Positions 60,925 to 64,000 of a stretch of DNA of 64,000 nt are shown one piece after another. A program made the position numbers and the translations under genes. Under the pieces are notes generated by a model, which did no database searches, was not told the DNA's origin, and saw only the letters and a program-made list of their open reading frames with translations. Within the stretch, counting starts at the first letter, position 1. Every line of letters begins with the position of its first letter. Source of the DNA: Acidobacteriota bacterium (GTDB taxonomy: Bacteria > Acidobacteriota > Blastocatellia > Pyrinomonadales > Pyrinomonadaceae); contig QHXI01000053.1 of assembly GCA_003222895.1 (NCBI GenBank), positions 50,071 to 114,070 on the forward strand, in the 5' to 3' direction.

Positions 60925-62151
60925 ATGCCAACTATCAACGTCGTCGGCGCCGGCTTCTCGGGTCTCAGCACCGCCTATTTCCTCACGAAACGGAAATTCA
61001 AAGTTCGCGTCTTCGAAAAGACCGAACGCGCGGGTGGACTGATCAAAACGATTCGGACTGAGCACGGGTTAGTCGAAACTGCCGCGAACGGTTTGCTAAG
61101 CTCCGGTCGAGTCGAAGGGATGTGCGCCGACATTGGTGTTCCTCTATTGATGACCAAACGCGAGGGACGCAAGCGGTTCATCTATCGCGGAAAGCCAAGA
61201 CAACTGCCGTTGAATATTTTTGAGACTCTCAAAACCGGCGCGCACCTTGTCGCGCACGCGACGAATTTGAAACCGGTTTCGTGTGAATCGATCGCGGAAT
61301 GGGGGCGACGTGTTGGCGGCAGCGCGGCGACGGATTATCTGTTAATTCCGGCCCTTGGTGGAATTTATGCCGGCGATCCAGAACGGCTGAGCGCCAGTTT
61401 GATTTTTGGGAAAGCGAACTTACCGGATCATCTCGGCACAAATCGTCCGACGAAAGGAAAACTGCACGGCACGGTCGCGCCGCCAAACGGTATGCAGCAA
61501 CTGATTAATGGGCTGCACGATTATCTCGACCATGCAGGCGTTGAGTTCGTCTTCGATCATCAGGATAGAGCAGACGTGAATCAGCCGACGATTGTTTGCT
61601 TTTCAGGGCGTGGTGCCAGTGAGTACCTGGCAGATGTAGCGCCGGAGTTGAGCGCAGCGTTGCGAAACATCGAGATGCTTTCGCTCGCGACCGCCACTTG
61701 TTTTTATGCGAGCGATGCTGCGAAGCTAAACGGCTTTGGTTGTCTGTTCCCGCGCGATCAGGGCTTTCGCGCGCGCGGCGTGCTATTCAATGATTCAATC
61801 TTTGAAGGAAGAGGACCAGCGCACGCGGAGACGTGGATCTATGGCGGAGCACTCGATCCGGACGTGGTCGACTTGAGTGATGATCAGTTTGTGCAGTTGA
61901 TTGGCGCTGAGCGGGAGCGATTCTACGGTTTCCGGGATGAGCCCCTCGCCGTTCATGTTACGCGTTGGCCCAACGCGCTGCCGCATTATTCGATCGAGCT
62001 GGAAAAAATTCTGACGGCGCTTCCGCCACCGCCGCCCAATGTGTCGTTGGTGGGGAATTATCTGGGGAGAATTGGATTGGCGAAGATTCTTGAACGCGCA
62101 GCCTTCGTTGCTGATGGAATGATCGGTGCGCGGCGAGGCTCAACAGGATGA
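60925..62151 (+). CDS. hemY: Protoporphyrinogen oxidase, HemY type
   Basis: A 408-residue FAD enzyme that oxidises protoporphyrinogen IX (or coproporphyrinogen III in some lineages). The dinucleotide motif is GAGFSG (8-13), followed by STAYFL. ETAANGLLSS and the C-terminal NYLGRIGLAKILERA match HemY. It starts 9 bp after hemN and overlaps hemH by 4 bp. Because hemN precedes it, protoporphyrinogen is the likely substrate. It is somewhat shorter than the usual 450-480. Confidence 0.88.
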   Translation: MPTINVVGAGFSGLSTAYFLTKRKFKVRVFEKTERAGGLIKTIRTEHGLVETAANGLLSSGRVEGMCADIGVPLLMTKREGRKRFIYRGKPRQLPLNIFETLKTGAHLVAHATNLKPVSCESIAEWGRRVGGSAATDYLLIPALGGIYAGDPERLSASLIFGKANLPDHLGTNRPTKGKLHGTVAPPNGMQQLINGLHDYLDHAGVEFVFDHQDRADVNQPTIVCFSGRGASEYLADVAPELSAALRNIEMLSLATATCFYASDAAKLNGFGCLFPRDQGFRARGVLFNDSIFEGRGPAHAETWIYGGALDPDVVDLSDDQFVQLIGAERERFYGFRDEPLAVHVTRWPNALPHYSIELEKILTALPPPPPNVSLVGNYLGRIGLAKILERAAFVADGMIGARRGSTG

Positions 62152-63167
62152 AAACAGGCGTACTTCTCATCAATCTCGGCACGCCCGACGCGCCCACGCC
62201 TGAGACCGTGGGTCGTTATCTTCGCGAGTTCCTGATGGATGGTTTCGTGATCAACTCTCCCTACCTGCTTCGTTGGTTTCTCGTTAATGTATTGATCGTC
62301 CCGCGACGCAAATATCAATCAGCCGAGGCCTATCAGAAAATTCAGTTGCCGGAAGGCTCGCCGCTGCTCGTGTACACGCGCGGGTTGGCGCAAGAGGTCG
62401 CCACCCGACTCAACAGCAATGAATACGTGGTCGAGTTTGGCATGCGCTATGGAAATCCATCAATCAAGTCCGCGCTTGAGAAATTGAAGTCGCATAGCGT
62501 GTCGCGAATCATCGTTTTGCCGCTCTATCCGCAATATGCCGAATCAAGTTTCGAAACTGCCGTCATCGAAACACGTCGTGCTGCAAAAGAACTTGACTGC
62601 GAACACCTTTTAACCTTTCTGCCGCCGTTCTATGACGAGCCCGGATTCATCAAGGCCTGGGCTGAACGCATTCTTGCGAGCATCGACGCGCAAACAACCG
62701 ATCATCTCGTGTTCAGTTTTCACGGTGTGCCGATGCCTCACCTCGCGCGTCTGCACCCACAACATTGCATGGAAGCGGATTGCTGCGCGACCGTGACATC
62801 GGCGAATCAAAACTGTTATCGCGCGCAATGCTTCGCCACCGCCCGCGCGATTGCGAATCAACTCGAATTGAATCCAGAAGATTACACGGTCTCGTTTCAG
62901 TCGCGTTTGGGTCGCGCCGAATGGACTGGTCCAAATACAGTCGACGTACTGCAACAGTTAGCGAGTCGCGGAGTGAAGCGAGTTGCCGTGGCTTGCCCGT
63001 CGTTTGTGGCCGATTGCCTGGAAACGCTTGAAGAGATGGGGATTCGCGGCCGCGAAACTTTTATTGAAGCCGGCGGCACTGACTTGCAACTTATTCCGTC
63101 GCTGAATTCTGATGAGACTTGGACCAACGCTGTAGTCAGAATGGTCCAGACAGCGAACTCACGATAA
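62148..63167 (+). CDS. hemH: Ferrochelatase
   Basis: Inserts ferrous iron into protoporphyrin IX, the last step of the operon. It is a 339-residue protein with NLGTPDAPT at the N-terminus and the catalytic histidine in VFSFHGVPMPH. The segment CPSFVADCLETLEEMGI is also characteristic. Cysteines in CMEADCCATV and near the C-terminus could suggest an iron-sulfur cluster; the spacing differs from known examples, so this is open. It starts by ATGA overlap with hemY. Confidence 0.95.
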   Translation: MKTGVLLINLGTPDAPTPETVGRYLREFLMDGFVINSPYLLRWFLVNVLIVPRRKYQSAEAYQKIQLPEGSPLLVYTRGLAQEVATRLNSNEYVVEFGMRYGNPSIKSALEKLKSHSVSRIIVLPLYPQYAESSFETAVIETRRAAKELDCEHLLTFLPPFYDEPGFIKAWAERILASIDAQTTDHLVFSFHGVPMPHLARLHPQHCMEADCCATVTSANQNCYRAQCFATARAIANQLELNPEDYTVSFQSRLGRAEWTGPNTVDVLQQLASRGVKRVAVACPSFVADCLETLEEMGIRGRETFIEAGGTDLQLIPSLNSDETWTNAVVRMVQTANSR

Positions 63168-63213
63168 CCCACGTCTTCCGTGATAGAATCCGCGCCGCAC
63201 TAACTGGACCACC

Positions 63214-64000
63214 ATGAAGTTCTGGCAAGAAATATTATCTGCGGCAGAGATGAAGGCTTGGCTCTTCCTGGCTTTCATCATCGCCTTACTAATTCTGTTC
63301 GTCGTTAAGCCGGCAGAACGCATGCGGCTGCGCACGTCTCTGCTACTGTTCGCGGTTTCGTTGATTGGCCTGTTGGTTGCGGCAACTCTTCTCTCTTTCG
63401 GTGCGGCGCCAACGAGTTCAGCTTACCGTTGGGTCAGTTGGTCTTGGCAAATCTTTTTTGCGTTCTCGGTGGTGAATGTCGCTGGCGTCTTTGTCTTTGA
63501 AGTGTTTCTCGAATCTGTGCGTCTGAAGCCGCCGCGCATCATGCGCGACCTGCTGCTGGCGCTCAGCTATGTGGTCGCGGCGATCACGATTCTTTCCAAA
63601 TACACAGATCTCACCGGAATCATCGCGACCTCGGCAGTTCTCACCGCGATCATCGGTCTCTCTTTCCAGGACACACTCGGCAACATGATGGGCGGCATGG
63701 CGCTGCAGATGGAGCGTGCAATCGGCGTCGGCGACTGGATCAGAATTGATAATCAGGAGGGCATGGTCAAAGAGATTCGCTGGCGGCACACCTCGATCGA
63801 GACGCGGAACTGGGACACGATCGTGATTCCGAACAGCGCGCTGATGAAATCGCATGTGACCGTGCTTGGTCGTCGCAGCGGGCAGCCGCGCCAACGCCGC
63901 CAGTGGGTTTATTTCAATGTCGACTTTCGTTATTCGCCGACGGAAGTGATCGATATCGTCGAGACTGCGTTGCGCGCCGAGCCCATCGCCAACCTTGCCG
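63214..64000 (+). CDS. MscS-family mechanosensitive channel (partial)
   Basis: The frame starts at ATG 63214 and is still open at the end of the window, giving 262 residues. Five hydrophobic segments (from about residue 15 to 165) are followed by the MscS pore-helix and beta-domain region: LTAIIGLSFQDTLGNMMGGM, GVGDWIRI, VKEIRWRHTSIETRNWDTIV and IPNSALM. These channels release solutes on osmotic downshock. The C-terminal end is outside the window. A regulatory role with heme genes is not implied; it lies 46 bp after hemH and may be an independent unit. Confidence 0.93.
   Translation, partial: MKFWQEILSAAEMKAWLFLAFIIALLILFVVKPAERMRLRTSLLLFAVSLIGLLVAATLLSFGAAPTSSAYRWVSWSWQIFFAFSVVNVAGVFVFEVFLESVRLKPPRIMRDLLLALSYVVAAITILSKYTDLTGIIATSAVLTAIIGLSFQDTLGNMMGGMALQMERAIGVGDWIRIDNQEGMVKEIRWRHTSIETRNWDTIVIPNSALMKSHVTVLGRRSGQPRQRRQWVYFNVDFRYSPTEVIDIVETALRAEPIANLA

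Overview
The window reads as one stretch of a bacterial chromosome, gene-dense and about 55% GC by eye, with operons that overlap by ATGA or GTGA and many palindromic repeats between genes. The gene families (a DUF4214 tail, TPR proteins with a Fis-type helix-turn-helix, a metacaspase, a REP-associated transposase, many S9, CocE and beta-lactamase-type secreted hydrolases) suggest Acidobacteriota, probably Blastocatellia. That placement is inferred from family content; no rRNA or tRNA gene was found to confirm it.

Layout. 1-9.8 kb: end of a DUF4214 protein, a 7Fe ferredoxin, an MBL hydrolase, a PrsW-type membrane protease, a small secreted peptide divergent from a TPR/Fis-type regulator, an SDR, a membrane protein, a zinc-ribbon miniprotein and a polysaccharide-export protein. 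10-12 kb: secreted prolyl oligopeptidase. 12.3-21.3 kb: arginine locus, with argH facing away from argR, followed by argG, a P-loop protein, argC, a tRNA-binding-domain protein, argD, an N-acyl-ornithine carbamoyltransferase and argB. 21.3-27.6 kb: secreted retropepsin-like protein, trypsin-like protease with TPRs, proS, glyA. 27.7-29.1 kb: a RAYT transposase between two different tandem repeat arrays. 29.1-32.2 kb: a signal-peptidase homologue without its catalytic dyad, a DinG-type helicase, QueD. 32.4-36 kb: PilZ protein and a two-component cluster. 36-49.7 kb: GT-C-like membrane protein, metacaspase, frameshifted membrane gene, PNPOx-like protein, IorAB-like molybdoenzyme, several secreted proteins and a PIN-domain toxin pair. 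49.7-51.5 kb: AlbA_2/Schlafen-type protein and a HigBA pair. 51.7-63.2 kb: a nearly complete heme operon (hemA-like, hemC, hemB, hemL, a sensor kinase and regulator pair, hemE, hemN, hemY, hemH) behind a CRP-type palindrome, then an MscS-type channel that runs off the window.

How the parts work together. The arginine genes form a near-complete linear pathway with its own repressor and a probable operator, but no recognisable argA or argJ; the carbamoyltransferase is of the acylated-ornithine type with an unusual specificity residue. The heme genes cover glutamyl-tRNA to heme, with two oddities: the glutamyl-tRNA reductase homologue lacks its nucleophilic cysteine, and there is no separate hemD, while HemC has a long extra C-terminal domain.

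The most distinctive non-coding feature is the number of palindromic repeat families. Several overlap stop codons or coding ends, and one sits in frame inside hemC. Best candidates for something undescribed: the peptide/TPR-Fis pair (3.9-5.9 kb), the RAYT with two dissimilar arrays (27.7-29.1 kb), the dyad-less signal peptidase (29.1 kb), the metacaspase with EF-hand and Tudor-like repeats (37.6 kb) and the HemC extension (52.7-54.2 kb).
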